A stretch of DNA of 22,713 nt from Sedimentisphaerales bacterium (GTDB lineage: Bacteria > Planctomycetota > Phycisphaerae > Sedimentisphaerales > SG8-4), in the NCBI GenBank assembly GCA_016928975.1, contig JAFGJR010000292.1, forward strand, positions 1-22,713, written 5' to 3'. Numbering within the stretch: position 1 is the stretch's first letter; every line of letters begins with the position of its first letter. Made by a program: the position numbers and the translations under genes. A model generated the notes under the pieces. It was not told the origin of the DNA. It worked only from the letters and a program-made list of their open reading frames with translations, and did not search any database. This document shows positions 1 to 6,467 of the stretch, in pieces.

Positions 1-315
1 CTTGGAGTGATCAAACAGCGAGTTGCGCGGATTGAGAAAGACGAACTCTTGGGGAACGTGACGCTGAAGACCGTGAGCGATGTAGCTGAGGCGATGAATT
101 GCTCTTTCGTGTACTGGATCGTTCCGAAGACGAGCCTTGAAGAGACGGTCAGGGCTCAGGCGAAGAAGATCGCTGAAGCAAGGCTCAACCGAACGTCGCT
201 CACAATGAGCCTCGAAGGACAGGCGGTAAGTGATCAAGACAAGGCTGAGTTACTGGAGGGAGCCGTTGACACCATCCTGAGCGACATGAGCGTGCCGCTG
301 TGGGAGGACGAATGA
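1..315 (+). CDS. Mobile mystery protein A-like HTH protein, antitoxin candidate (5' end outside window)
   Basis: The reading frame is open from base 1, so the N-terminus is missing. The visible part begins within what looks like the end of a Cro/CI-type helix-turn-helix (QRVARIEKDE, then LKTVSDVAEAMNCSFVYWIVP). It continues with the KTSLEETVRAQAKKIA segment that I recognise from 'mobile mystery protein A' (TIGR02612). Downstream, bases 202-219 encode T-M-S-L-E-G, which fits the (S/T)xxxE(G/N) inhibitory motif of Fic antitoxins. The TGA stop at 313-315 overlaps the ATG of the Fic gene, so the two are translationally coupled. By family knowledge the pair travels on mobile DNA. The likely role is DNA-binding autoregulator and antitoxin of the next gene. 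The function is inferred; family membership rests on motif recognition. Confidence 0.85.
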   Translation, partial: LGVIKQRVARIEKDELLGNVTLKTVSDVAEAMNCSFVYWIVPKTSLEETVRAQAKKIAEARLNRTSLTMSLEGQAVSDQDKAELLEGAVDTILSDMSVPLWEDE

Positions 316-899
316 TCCAGTATCCTGAGGGAGCCACCCCTCTCTCTGACGACGAGCTCCAAGGCTTGATCCCAGGCCACATTGTGACGCGTCGTGAACT
401 GGACGCATGGGAAGCTCTGAACATAGACGGAGCGCACCGGTGGCTGAATCGAGTGAGGCTCTGGGACGTCTTGAGCGAACCTTTTGTGCGCCTGTTGCAC
501 AGGAAGATGTTTGACGAGACCTGGACATGGGCCGGGCAGTACAGGACGACCGAGAAGAACCTCGGCGTCAAGGTCTGGCAGATTCAGGATGAAGTGCCGA
601 AGCTGTGTGCGGATGCGAGGCATTGGATTGAGCACTCGACATTTCCCCAAGACGAGATCGGCGTGCGGTTTCACCACAGGCTGGTCTGGATTCATCCATT
701 TCCTAACGGCAACGGACGCCACGCCAGGCTCATGGCTGATGTTCTGATGAAGAAAGTCCTGGGCAAACCGGCGTTTTCGTGGGGAGGAGGTCCTCTTGAG
801 AAGGCTGGTGAGCTGAGGAAGCAATACCTTGATGCTTTGCACGAGGCAGATCATGACGAGTTCGGCCCATTGTTGAGCTTCGCCAGATCGAGATCATAG
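312..899 (+). CDS. Mobile mystery protein B-like Fic-domain protein (putative AMP-transferase toxin)
   Basis: A 195-residue protein starting at the ATG that overlaps the preceding stop (ATGA). GGGAGG at 302-307 is a good ribosome site for it; an in-frame GTG at 300 is less likely. The N-terminus (MIQYPEGATPL..DELQGLIP) matches the start of TIGR02613 proteins. The Fic core motif HPFPNGNGRHAR is at residues 128-139 (bases 693-728), with the catalytic His at 128. Fic proteins usually transfer AMP from ATP to a hydroxyl side chain of a target protein. The residue after HPFP is Asn rather than the Asp/Glu of classical AMPylating Fic proteins. I see no N-terminal inhibitory helix in this protein, which fits inhibition by the upstream partner. 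The target is unknown. Confidence 0.88.
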   Translation: MIQYPEGATPLSDDELQGLIPGHIVTRRELDAWEALNIDGAHRWLNRVRLWDVLSEPFVRLLHRKMFDETWTWAGQYRTTEKNLGVKVWQIQDEVPKLCADARHWIEHSTFPQDEIGVRFHHRLVWIHPFPNGNGRHARLMADVLMKKVLGKPAFSWGGGPLEKAGELRKQYLDALHEADHDEFGPLLSFARSRS

Positions 900-903
900 T
901 GGA

Positions 904-966
904 GTTCCGGGGACGGCTTACTTATCTCGGCCTCTAATTCAGCATGGTGTCCGGAATGGTGTCCGG
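904..966. repeat. REP-like motif plus 11-bp direct repeat
   Basis: The bases TTCCGGGGACGGCTTACTTA (905-924) resemble one arm of REP-type repeats found near REP-associated tyrosine transposases in environmental bacteria; that likeness is from memory. Just after, ATGGTGTCCGG occurs twice, at 944-954 and 956-966, separated by one A. That second part is seen directly. Both sit at the edge of the HTH/Fic mobile pair, so they may mark its boundary or a remnant of another small element. No transposase is present. Confidence 0.4.
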
Positions 967-1162
967 CGAATTCGACTACTCTACCGGCTCCGGCCCCCGG
1001 CCTCCGGTCCTGTTCTCGTTCTTAGTCCTCCGTCCTACGGCCTACAGCCTGCCGCCTTTTCTTGCGTGCCTTTCCTCCCACGATTTCCTTGAATTCCGCC
1101 GGCCCCCAGTGTAGCATAAACGCGGCGGATCTTTGCTGTGTGCCTTCTTTGGAAGAGTTTGT

Positions 1163-1209
1163 GTATCGTGTATGGGGCTTGCCTGGCTTTGCCCAGCTAA
1201 GCCGGATAC
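1163..1209 (+). promoter_or_regulatory. Folded 5' leader of the pilin-like gene
   Basis: Nested inverted repeats lie 34 bases before the start codon. GTATC (1163-1167) pairs with GATAC (1205-1209), GGCTT (1176-1180) with AAGCC (1199-1203), and CTGG (1183-1186) with CCAG (1193-1196). This could be a leader hairpin affecting translation or mRNA stability. I do not recognise a known riboswitch; the c-di-GMP riboswitch consensus is not present as far as I can read. Confidence 0.3.
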
Positions 1210-1242
1210 GAAGAGCCCGATCGCAGTTTAAGGGGACCAAAT

Positions 1243-1698
1243 ATGGAACGAAGAGGCTTCTCCCTCCTTGAACTCCTGGTCGTGATGTCCATCATCCTCG
1301 CACTATTGAGCATATCTTTGCCTTGTCTGCTCCGTGCCAAGGACAGCGCTTTGGCCCTGGTGGCCATGGAAGTCGCAGTGAATAAAGAGGGCAAGGTCTT
1401 CCTGGAAATCAACGACCGTTCCAATCGAAGAGCAACGGATAACATCTACATGATAAAGATCGACCGCCCGCCGAAGTGCAGCGTCCGCCTGAAGAGACCT
1501 CATCCTTCGGGGATGAAACTGAGAAGAAAAGACGGCGAGGATTACCTCCTATGGAGACCTAAACCGCAGCAGATTGGCAGGCATCAGGTGACGGTTGTTT
1601 TTAACGGTGAAGAAACCTCTGAAAAAGAGGTTACGGTCTATGTCTACACCGAGGAGGGTCTAAGAGCCCTGCGAAAGGCCAAAGAAGCCCCACACTAA
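1243..1698 (+). CDS. Type IV pilin/pseudopilin-like protein with Ig/cadherin-like C-terminal domain
   Basis: A 151-residue protein with a class III prepilin signal: MERRG, then FSLLELLVVMSIILALLSIS. The prepilin peptidase would cut after Gly5, leaving Phe1 and Glu5 of the mature protein, both typical. The hydrophobic helix (about residues 6-28) leads to a short charged stretch. Residues about 45-140 look like a beta-sandwich; the segment with LLWRPKPQQIGRHQVTVVF matches the 'ITWTPTADQVGTHTVTVTV' signature of cadherin-like/putative-Ig domains. The start is fixed by AAGGGG at 1230-1235, seven bases upstream. The gene stands alone, with no pilus or type II secretion genes in view. It may be a minor pseudopilin or a membrane-anchored adhesin exported by that route. 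The passenger-domain assignment is from pattern only. Confidence 0.75.
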   Translation: MERRGFSLLELLVVMSIILALLSISLPCLLRAKDSALALVAMEVAVNKEGKVFLEINDRSNRRATDNIYMIKIDRPPKCSVRLKRPHPSGMKLRRKDGEDYLLWRPKPQQIGRHQVTVVFNGEETSEKEVTVYVYTEEGLRALRKAKEAPH

Positions 1699-1732
1699 CG
1701 CTGACTCCAGACGCCTTCTAACCTCCCACTCC

Positions 1733-1800
1733 ACCAGGCGCGCGACCAGCGCGCGCCGGTGCCAAACGGCGAGGGGTCGGCATCAAGCAGGTGCCGACCC
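1733..1800. terminator. Two adjacent strong hairpins between convergent genes
   Basis: First hairpin: GGCGCGCG (1737-1744) pairs with CGCGCGCC (1750-1757) around a 5-base loop. It is extended by ACC (1733-1735) with GGT (1758-1760) past one bulged A. Second hairpin: GGGTCGGCA (1774-1782) pairs perfectly with TGCCGACCC (1792-1800) around a 9-base loop. They lie between the stop of the pilin-like gene and the stop of the opposing acyltransferase gene, as a bidirectional terminator would. Neither is followed by a clear T run, so intrinsic termination is uncertain. Confidence 0.45.
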
Positions 1801-1900
1801 TGTTAGAAAGACGCCGGTAGTTGCCAAGCGATAGACCCCTGCCTCGCAGAGGCGGAATGAACCAGCGCCTCCACACGCGATTGCCCTGTGTGTGACAGCC

Positions 1901-3010
1901 TCAGACTTTGAGGAAGACCCGGTGCCGGTAGAGGAAGTGCAGGAGCAGCCAGCGAATCATCAGGGCGCCGAACGGCAGGACCAGCGGTCCAATCAACCCG
2001 GCGTGCCTGGCGATGCCGCCGAGGAAGAACTCCGTGATCCCCTCGAAGTCCACGAAGCGTTGCAGGAAGTAGATCGTGATCGCATTGGTTCCGATGACGA
2101 CGAAGAAGAATGCCCATCGGCGACAGCCTTTCACGTCGATGACCCAGTAGAACAAGGCCAGCAGCAGCAGGCTCCAGCCGCCCGCGAAGAGCACGTAGGA
2201 GCTGGTCCAGAGGATCTTGATGATCGGAAAGACCTGCGCCCAGAGCAGCCCAACGATCAGACTCACCACACCGGCGATTGCCAGGCCGGCCGCTTTGCGC
2301 GATCCGGAGCGGTCCGATCGAAGCCAGTGCCCGGCCAGCGCGCCCAGCAGGGCGGTGCAGACCGCCGGGAAGGTCGAGAGTAGGCCCTCGTTGTCGCCGT
2401 ACTTGTAGTAGAGCTCGCCCGGGATCAACTGCTGATCGATGTAGGAGGACAGGCAGCCCTGCGCTGTGAGGTCACCGGCGGCGTAGCCGGGGGCCGGGAC
2501 CAGCATCGTGACCGCCCAGTACGAGAGCAGGACAACTGCCACGACAATTGCCTGGGTTCGCCACTTCGTGTGAATCACGAGCAACGCGGCGAAGAAGTAG
2601 CACAGGCCGATCCGCTGGAGCACGCCGGGCCATCGCATCTGGGACCACTCGAATTGAAGCAGGTCATTATAGATCAGGCCGAGCAAGATGAGTCCTACCG
2701 TCCTCTTGATGACGTGCAGGTGGATTCGCGTGAGGCTCTCACCCCGCTCCCGGCGGCCGGCCAGCGAGAAGGGCAGCACCACCCCGACCACGAAGATGAA
2801 AAGGGGAAATATCAGGTCCTCAAAGTGAAAGCCTTGCCACTGGACGTGTTCCAGTTGCTGCCGGATTGTCCGGGTGGCCGGCAGGTCCCGGACCTTTATG
2901 AGGCTTTCGAGCAGTGTCCCGCCCCCGATGATCCAGAACATGTCGAACCCGCGCAGCGCGTCGATGGAGAGTACGCGAGCGCCCCCCGGTCTTCTCTGCT
3001 CACTATCCAC
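1901..3010 (-). CDS. NagX/HGSNAT-like membrane acyltransferase (DUF5009 type)
   Basis: A 369-residue, very hydrophobic protein with about ten predicted membrane segments. The N-terminal signature LSIDALRGFDMFWIIGG (residues 14-30) and the block H55-x-x-W58-x-G60....D65-LIFPLFIFVVG are hallmarks of the heparan-alpha-glucosaminide N-acetyltransferase-like family (COG4299, NagX). His55 aligns with the presumed catalytic His of that family. Family members move an acetyl group across the membrane onto an amino sugar or other glycan end. The GTG start is chosen because AAAGGAG lies seven bases upstream. It follows the DUF3472 gene by 18 bases in the same direction, so the two form an operon. The exact acceptor cannot be told from sequence. 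Confidence 0.87.
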   Translation of the reverse strand: MDSEQRRPGGARVLSIDALRGFDMFWIIGGGTLLESLIKVRDLPATRTIRQQLEHVQWQGFHFEDLIFPLFIFVVGVVLPFSLAGRRERGESLTRIHLHVIKRTVGLILLGLIYNDLLQFEWSQMRWPGVLQRIGLCYFFAALLVIHTKWRTQAIVVAVVLLSYWAVTMLVPAPGYAAGDLTAQGCLSSYIDQQLIPGELYYKYGDNEGLLSTFPAVCTALLGALAGHWLRSDRSGSRKAAGLAIAGVVSLIVGLLWAQVFPIIKILWTSSYVLFAGGWSLLLLALFYWVIDVKGCRRWAFFFVVIGTNAITIYFLQRFVDFEGITEFFLGGIARHAGLIGPLVLPFGALMIRWLLLHFLYRHRVFLKV

Positions 3011-3028
3011 AGGTCGTCTCCTTTGCAG

Positions 3029-4303
3029 TCATTCGGGCAAGTCGATGTCCACTGGCGGCTGCCCCACGGCCGGGCGGCTGAATCTCTCGCCGTATTGAGT
3101 GAAGCCGGGCGCGAAACCGCCGTGCGAGAGGAAGAACTGTCCGTTCTCCACGCCCATGAAGCGGTCGAGCCGGTCGGCCTTGCCTGTCGGATCGTGGCTG
3201 AAGCTGGCCGTAGTCAGTTCGATCCACCGGCCCTCGACGGTGCGTATCCATTGGTTGCCGTACAGGGCTTTGCGGAGCACGTGACCATTGGCGCCGCCGA
3301 AGTTCTCGCTGAAACTGTACAGGCCGCGAAGGTAGCCGCCTTCTTTGGGAGCGGTCCAACTGGAGATGAGGACCCACTGTTTCTTCTCCGGGTGGAAGTA
3401 GTAGCCGGCATAGATCGTGTGTGTCTTATCGGTCGGCTTGGCGGTGACAAGGAATCGCTGCTTCTGGCCGGTCTTCCACGCATATACCAGGTGGCTGTGC
3501 CCGCCGGTGCCTTCATTGCCGAAGTCGCCGGCGTAGACACCTTCACCTTTCGCGACCAGCCTAACCCGATTCTCGTCGGGGACTCTGCTGCGATTGACAG
3601 CTTCGTTACCACTGTCCCAGACGCTGAAGATGATCCTGCGTTCGGTCGGGCTGTTGACTTGCATGCCGAAGTAGCCGCGATGCCAGCCGCAGGCCATGTA
3701 GTACGTCCAGATGGGGTCCTCCAGGCCGGTCATCTCGCAGTGGAACGCCTCCACTTTGGCCTCTTCGTCAATCGGATAGAACAGGTGCACGGAAGCGGCG
3801 TTACGCCGGGGTTTCAGGTTGAAGTGGGCGTCCTGCGTCGCCGGGCCGTCGACGATCAATGCGTCGAGATCGCCGAAAGGCTGACCCGGCGGATTGAGTG
3901 ACTCGAGCGCGAATCGCTGATATCCGGCTTCGGCAATGTCGAACGAGCCGAACTCGGCGGTGACGAGGTCGGTGCCACTGCCTGTGGCTGACACCTCGTG
4001 CGACTGTCCGGCGACCGTCAAACGTAGCTTCGTCGTCGCGTCCTTGGGCAATCGCAGCGCCACGGAGCAATCGAGCTGGCCTGGGGTCTTGATTTGGCCG
4101 AACCAGAGCATCTTCAAAGCCGGGTCGTTCCATCGGGCGACGCCCGATCGAGCCGAGACGCGCGCCCCCTCCACGTTCGGATCGAGATAGGCGGTGAAGG
4201 TGGGGACGCGCAGCTCCGCGACGGCGGCCGTCGCCGTGGAAAGGACAAGGATCGCGGCCGTTCGCAGGCATGGCGGAGAGTGACTTTGCTGTTTTGCGTT
4301 CAT
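3029..4303 (-). CDS. Secreted DUF5077-DUF3472 protein
   Basis: A 424-residue protein with a signal peptide (positive start, hydrophobic stretch 14-22, AVA cleavage site before Glu30). Residues about 33-155 resemble the DUF5077 carbohydrate-binding-like beta domain. Residues about 185-375 match DUF3472, including GWHRGYFGMQVNSPTERRII followed by FSVWDS. DUF3472 proteins are secreted, beta-rich and often near polysaccharide-degradation genes; no biochemical activity can be read from the sequence. It is the first gene of a leftward operon with the NagX-like acyltransferase. The start codon lies only three bases downstream of a TATAAT sequence on this strand. Either the mRNA begins inside the annotated gene with a later start, or the TATAAT is incidental. 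Confidence 0.85.
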   Translation of the reverse strand: MNAKQQSHSPPCLRTAAILVLSTATAAVAELRVPTFTAYLDPNVEGARVSARSGVARWNDPALKMLWFGQIKTPGQLDCSVALRLPKDATTKLRLTVAGQSHEVSATGSGTDLVTAEFGSFDIAEAGYQRFALESLNPPGQPFGDLDALIVDGPATQDAHFNLKPRRNAASVHLFYPIDEEAKVEAFHCEMTGLEDPIWTYYMACGWHRGYFGMQVNSPTERRIIFSVWDSGNEAVNRSRVPDENRVRLVAKGEGVYAGDFGNEGTGGHSHLVYAWKTGQKQRFLVTAKPTDKTHTIYAGYYFHPEKKQWVLISSWTAPKEGGYLRGLYSFSENFGGANGHVLRKALYGNQWIRTVEGRWIELTTASFSHDPTGKADRLDRFMGVENGQFFLSHGGFAPGFTQYGERFSRPAVGQPPVDIDLPE

Positions 4304-4306
4304 GGC

Positions 4307-4314
4307 ATTATACT
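4307..4314. promoter_or_regulatory. AT-rich core between divergent genes, possible overlapping -10 elements
   Basis: In a very G+C-rich 86-base intergenic region, ATTATACT at 4307-4314 stands out. Read on the minus strand it gives a perfect TATAAT (4312 to 4307). Read on the plus strand it gives TATACT (4309-4314), with TTTGCT 18 bases upstream as a poor -35 element. The plus-strand version would start transcription near 4321, about 70 bases before the glycoside hydrolase gene. The minus-strand version would start inside the DUF3472 gene. This is sequence resemblance only. Confidence 0.35.
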
Positions 4315-4389
4315 ATCGCCCGGCCGGCCGCACAGCAAGCCGGTGTGTCACTCGCAGAACGATCACACGATGCAAAGAAGGGACAACGG

Positions 4390-6327
4390 ATGACGAACCA
4401 CTCAGCTTTCCTCTGCATGGCCACTCTGGTCCTCGCGGCGCAGGCCCGTGCACAGAGTGACGTCTGGCATGACGAGCGGCGAATCGCTCGGAGCGTGCCG
4501 GCAATAGCCGCCGATCATCCCGGCAACGTCTTCGTGGCCGGCGAGGCCGTGACGGTCAGAGACCTCCCGGAGCAGGCGGTCCGTTGGCAGGCGGTCGATG
4601 ATGCAGGTGCTATCGTCGCGCAAGGCCAGGCAGACGGGACGGCGTCTGCGAATCTTGGCAGCCTGGGCATCGGCTGGTACCGGCTCAACTTCTACGATGC
4701 CTCCGGCAAGGAAGCGGCCTGGACCACCGTTGGCGTGCTCTCGCGTCCGGTGGCTCCGACCCCGCGGGACTCGCCGATCTGTGTCGACTCGGCGACCTCC
4801 TGGTTCGCCAAGAACGATGTGCCGAGGCAGGAGCGGTTTGCGTATCTTGCTTCGCTGGCAGGGGTGAACTGGATTCGCGACCGGATGAGCTGGGGCGAAA
4901 TCCAACCGGCCCCGGATACGTTCGTCCAGAACACGACCTATGACAGCGCGGCGACGCTCCAGGCCAGGTATGGCCTGAAAGTGCTCCAGGTCTTTCACCT
5001 CACCGCCGGGTGGGCGATCGATCGACAGCTTGACGGTGAGCGCGCATCGGGTCGCTTCCCCCGGGACCTGCGTCACTTCTACAACTTCCTCAAAGCGATG
5101 GCCCAGCGGTACGAGGGTCGCGTCCTGGCGTGGGAGCCCTGGAACGAGGCCAATATCCCGATGTTCGGCGGGCACACCATCGACGAGATGTGCACCCTTC
5201 AGAAGGCGGCGTACTTGGCCTTCAAAGCCGCCAAGGCGGATCTGACAGTCTGCTGGAACGTGTACGCCGAGTCGGGGACGCCGCTGCATGTGCAAGGCGT
5301 TCTTGACAACGAGGTCTGGCCGTACTTCGAGACCTACAACATCCACACGTACACGAAACCCGACGATTACTTGAAGGCATTTGCCCCCGCGCGGGAAGCG
5401 GCGTGCGGCCGGCCCATCTGGCTAACCGAGTGCGGGATCGGCCTGCCCTGGCAGACCGAGCGCCCCTGGAGCGAGCTGTCGCCGGAGGACGAACGACGAC
5501 AGGCCCAGTTCATTGCGCAGTCGTACGCCAGCAGCCTGTTCGCCAGCGTGAACCGGCATTTCTTCTTCATCCTCGGCAACTTCCCGGAGAACAAGATCCA
5601 GTTCGGCGTCTTGCGTCACGACCAGACGCCGCGTCCGGGCTATGTGGCCCTGGCGGCGGTCGGTCGGCTCCTCGCCGGCGCCAGACCTCTGGGGCGACTG
5701 GTCCTGGAGCAATGTCCCGACGCGCGAGTCTACGCCTTTCGTGCTGTTCCCGATGGCGTGGAACGCGATATCCTCGTCGCCTGGGCCAACAAGGCGGTGG
5801 AAGTTTCCTGGCCGGTCGCGTTGTCGCCCCAGGCCGTGCATGACTACCTCGGCCGGTCTGTCGAGGCATCCCTGCCCATCAGCCTGACACCGTCCGCCTT
5901 CTTCATCGTGTTGCCGAAAGGCGAGGCCGAGCGGCTTGTGCTGAGACCGCCGATGTCCGCCTCCGCTCCGCGTCCCGGCGGTGCATGTCCGGTCGTCTTG
6001 CAGCTCCAGATGCCACAATCGGCGACGAATCTCGGTCAGCAGGCCCACGTCATCCCGGCGGGGGCGGCGACAACCCTCAACCTGTTCGCGTACAACTTCA
6101 GCGACGACACAGTCTCGGGCACCGTCACCGTCCGGCAGTCACCCTCCAACTGGCAGCTCACGCCCGCAAGCTGGACAGTGTCCCTGGACCCGATGGAGCG
6201 CAAGGTCTTGTCCGTTGACGTCACGATCCCGGCCGGCAGCGCCGCCGACTGGATCGGACTGCAAGGCGAGTTTGGCTCCACAGGCCGGCCGGTGCTTGCT
6301 TTTCGACTCATGGTCAAAGGGAATTGA
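4390..6327 (+). CDS. Secreted clan GH-A glycoside hydrolase (GH5/GH39-like) with C-terminal Ig-like domain
   Basis: A 645-residue protein starting at ATG 4390, preceded by an AAGGG ribosome site. A longer in-frame start exists upstream but would bury the signal peptide. The signal peptide ends near Ala21 (ARA). Residues 23-125 form an N-terminal beta domain. Residues about 130-430 are a TIM barrel with WEPWNEAN at 248-255 (acid/base Glu253) and WLTEC at 344-348 (nucleophile Glu347), the spacing expected of clan GH-A retaining enzymes. Residues about 550-645 look like a NEW3-type Ig-like domain (QSPSNWQLTP then SVDVTIPAGS). The exact GH family and substrate are not clear; a GH39-like or unclassified family is possible. 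It is divergent from the DUF3472 operon and converges on the UroD-like gene. Confidence 0.8.
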   Translation: MTNHSAFLCMATLVLAAQARAQSDVWHDERRIARSVPAIAADHPGNVFVAGEAVTVRDLPEQAVRWQAVDDAGAIVAQGQADGTASANLGSLGIGWYRLNFYDASGKEAAWTTVGVLSRPVAPTPRDSPICVDSATSWFAKNDVPRQERFAYLASLAGVNWIRDRMSWGEIQPAPDTFVQNTTYDSAATLQARYGLKVLQVFHLTAGWAIDRQLDGERASGRFPRDLRHFYNFLKAMAQRYEGRVLAWEPWNEANIPMFGGHTIDEMCTLQKAAYLAFKAAKADLTVCWNVYAESGTPLHVQGVLDNEVWPYFETYNIHTYTKPDDYLKAFAPAREAACGRPIWLTECGIGLPWQTERPWSELSPEDERRQAQFIAQSYASSLFASVNRHFFFILGNFPENKIQFGVLRHDQTPRPGYVALAAVGRLLAGARPLGRLVLEQCPDARVYAFRAVPDGVERDILVAWANKAVEVSWPVALSPQAVHDYLGRSVEASLPISLTPSAFFIVLPKGEAERLVLRPPMSASAPRPGGACPVVLQLQMPQSATNLGQQAHVIPAGAATTLNLFAYNFSDDTVSGTVTVRQSPSNWQLTPASWTVSLDPMERKVLSVDVTIPAGSAADWIGLQGEFGSTGRPVLAFRLMVKGN

Positions 6328-6414
6328 CGCGTCGGTTGTCACGAGCCCGTGTCCCCTCAAGGCCGATGATATTGAATGGGCTCTCGCCGGGGCGGTACGC
6401 TGAGGTTGTTCGTG

Positions 6415-6445
6415 CGCGCCGGGTCGTGTGGTACGAGCCGGCGCG
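6415..6445. terminator. Hairpin between convergent genes, probable bidirectional terminator
   Basis: CGCGCCGG (6415-6422) pairs with CCGGCGCG (6438-6445). Past one G-G mismatch, TCGT (6424-6427) pairs with ACGA (6433-6436), leaving the five-base loop GTGGT. That is a 12-bp stem in the 140-base gap between the stops of the glycoside hydrolase and the UroD-like gene. There is no T run on either side, so it may act with Rho or as an mRNA 3' stabiliser. Confidence 0.5.
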
Positions 6446-6467
6446 TTCCGAAGACATCGTAGGACGT

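Larger units (their letters stand above)
900..1242. other. Gene-free stretch between the Fic gene and the pilin-like gene
   Basis: No credible coding region in 343 bases. The left part holds a REP-like motif (904-926) and an 11-bp direct repeat (944-966). The middle (about 970-1110) is rich in C and T with no recognisable element. The right part carries a folded leader (1163-1209) and the ribosome site AAGGGG at 1230-1235 of the next gene. Short reading frames on both strands here have no family resemblance and no ribosome sites. Confidence 0.6.

Noticed and set aside
1022..1271. Short overlapping frames on both strands in the gap before the pilin-like gene
   Set aside because: No motif and no ribosome site; low-complexity C/T-rich DNA explains them.
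2570..3901. Long plus-strand open frame (443 codons) opposite the DUF3472 and acyltransferase genes
   Set aside because: It spans two genes with clear families on the other strand, has no family resemblance or ribosome site, and reflects high third-position G+C.
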